NCBI GenBank assembly: GCA_020055645.1
Contig: CM034547.1
Location: 27,900,513 to 27,964,512 of the forward strand
Length of the DNA stretch: 64,000 bases
From: Tomocerus qinae
Taxonomy: Eukaryota; Arthropoda; Collembola; Entomobryomorpha; Tomoceridae
Direction of reading: 5' to 3'
In this document: one piece after another, positions 63,101-64,000 of the stretch
How positions within the stretch are numbered: position 1 is the first letter of the stretch
Layout of the letters: each line of letters opens with the position of its first letter
Notes under the pieces: model-generated
What the model saw: the letters and a program-made list of their open reading frames with translations, nothing else
What the model was told of the DNA's origin: nothing
The model's database searches: none
Translations under genes and position numbers: made by a program

Positions 63101-64000
63101 TAGTCAGTCTCGGTCGCAATCCGAAAACTACACATATACAGACAGAATGCTGTTAGACGAGGAGTATTGTTAGTGCATGGCGAGGGAGAGACAGACAGCA
63201 ACGAACGTAGCTTAGTTCACTCACTGTAGTCGGATTCCAGTTGTCGTAATGCTAGATTTCGTTCCATTTGGTAGTAAAAAAGTATCGGTAGATACAGACG
63301 GAACTGCCGGAGTGTGGTCACATGGTTCGTAGTATCGGGTGAACCACCGATTTTCTGCATATTACAAAGGCTGCTACTACTACTGCGGCCAAATATATTT
63401 AGTACTCCTTTGCCTATAGCACACCATGGATGGACAATATCAACTAGTCAACTCTATTTTGACAACAAACTTACGATTAGAAGTTCTCTTAAGCTCCCAG
63501 AGCCAGTTGCTGTACTGAACATTATGTAACAGTGGTTTGGTTTGTTAGGGACGGTAGTTACAGTTTGACTACTACAAGGTACAATCTTTGCAAGTCACTA
63601 ACTATTTACTGCTCTACAGTTAGCTACTACTCTACTACAGTGTGTAGTGTAGTGAATAGTATTTATAATACTAATAGTAAAGTATTCTACTTATTTTCTT
63701 CGTTTTTCGGCATTCCTTCACCAAGAGTCACTTGATTACAGGTGTTGTGTTTATACTAGCATTAGAAATATCATTGAATGCACTGCAATATTATATAGCT
63801 GACAAATTGACATTCTTATTACCCTTATCTTTTTCCCTACCAAACCATCATTAAAGTGATCGCCAGTCTGAAACTATACGTCTCCTCCTTTAAAGTCAAA
63901 TATCAAAATCAAATCACAGTATTTATTAACGTCTCAGGAATTTGAGCATATAGTTACTTTGCTCTGTATTCTGTATGAAATAACTCCTTTAAATCAAAAA
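57108..64000. other. 6.9-kb stretch without a secure gene
   Basis: AT-rich with scattered GC-richer islands near 57.7-57.9, 61.4-61.6 and 62.7-63.3 kb. The first of these holds a coding-like segment (listed separately). A frame ending at 61564 (NEPERQRSRLCAMDGRRLVG, with CCCAGCAGTGGGCT in the DNA) recalls the 3' tail of insect LINE elements, but this is weak. No tandem arrays seen. Confidence 0.4.
57715..57930 (+). pseudogene. Coding-like segment interrupted by one TGA, ending in a splice donor
   Basis: One reading frame runs from about 57715 to a consensus donor (GTAAGT at 57931). It reads KTEILLSLAENDDKEEFLN and VAFATAPE, then a TGA (57804-57806), then FTWKLAYGRVHSVHKSALG and further to RFITRKDDEPRG. 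The composition is balanced and unlike the surrounding AT-rich noise. I do not recognise the family. It may be a decayed gene copy, or a true exon whose coding part starts at the ATG at 57889 with the rest as 5' UTR. Confidence 0.35.

Overview
The window is nuclear DNA of an arthropod, most likely an insect. Genes are split by GT-AG introns on both strands. They encode eukaryotic proteins whose identifiable relatives include animal MED22, POLR1H, RBM18 and QSOX. The DNA is strongly AT-rich, and introns and spacers are packed with non-autonomous DNA transposons. The species cannot be fixed from the sequence alone.

Five host genes can be assembled exon by exon, and in each the exon lengths sum to a whole number of codons. 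They are a quiescin sulfhydryl oxidase (minus, 1021-4270, 8 exons, 640 aa); a taperin/phostensin-like PP1-docking protein (plus, 21424-26117, 4 coding exons, 899 aa); Mediator subunit MED22 (minus, 29036-33445, 3 exons, 142 aa); RNA polymerase I subunit RPA12/POLR1H (plus, 34499-38279, 4 exons, 128 aa); and RNA-binding protein RBM18 (minus, 38297-39419, 3 exons, 233 aa). MED22 and POLR1H are divergent. POLR1H and RBM18 are convergent, with stop codons only 17 bp apart, so 29-39.4 kb is a compact block of transcription and RNA genes whose length comes mostly from transposon-filled introns.

The main mobile element is a 3222-bp PIF/Harbinger transposon (53886-57107). It has matching terminal inverted repeats, a 3-bp target duplication, an apparently intact four-exon DDE transposase, and a convergent Myb/SANT-like partner gene that carries one apparent 1-nt frameshift. 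Two adjacent perfect palindromes lie just upstream of the transposase start.

Elsewhere there are several large foldback (palindromic) elements: 5795-6734, 9191-10644, 12265-13330, 15960-17915 and 34650-35993. One of them (12265-13330) encloses a fragment coding for a cysteine-rich CxC-type domain. A MULE-like element (18082-18833) carries a FLYWCH-like fragment, and a second, better FLYWCH fragment lies at 49.9-50.6 kb. There are also many small MITEs, including a hAT-type one with a perfect 8-bp target duplication (40112-40316), and a very homogeneous 21-bp minisatellite of about 62 copies (42187-43497).

The stretches 43.5-49.9 kb and 57.1-64 kb hold no gene I can recognise. They could be long introns or intergenic DNA.
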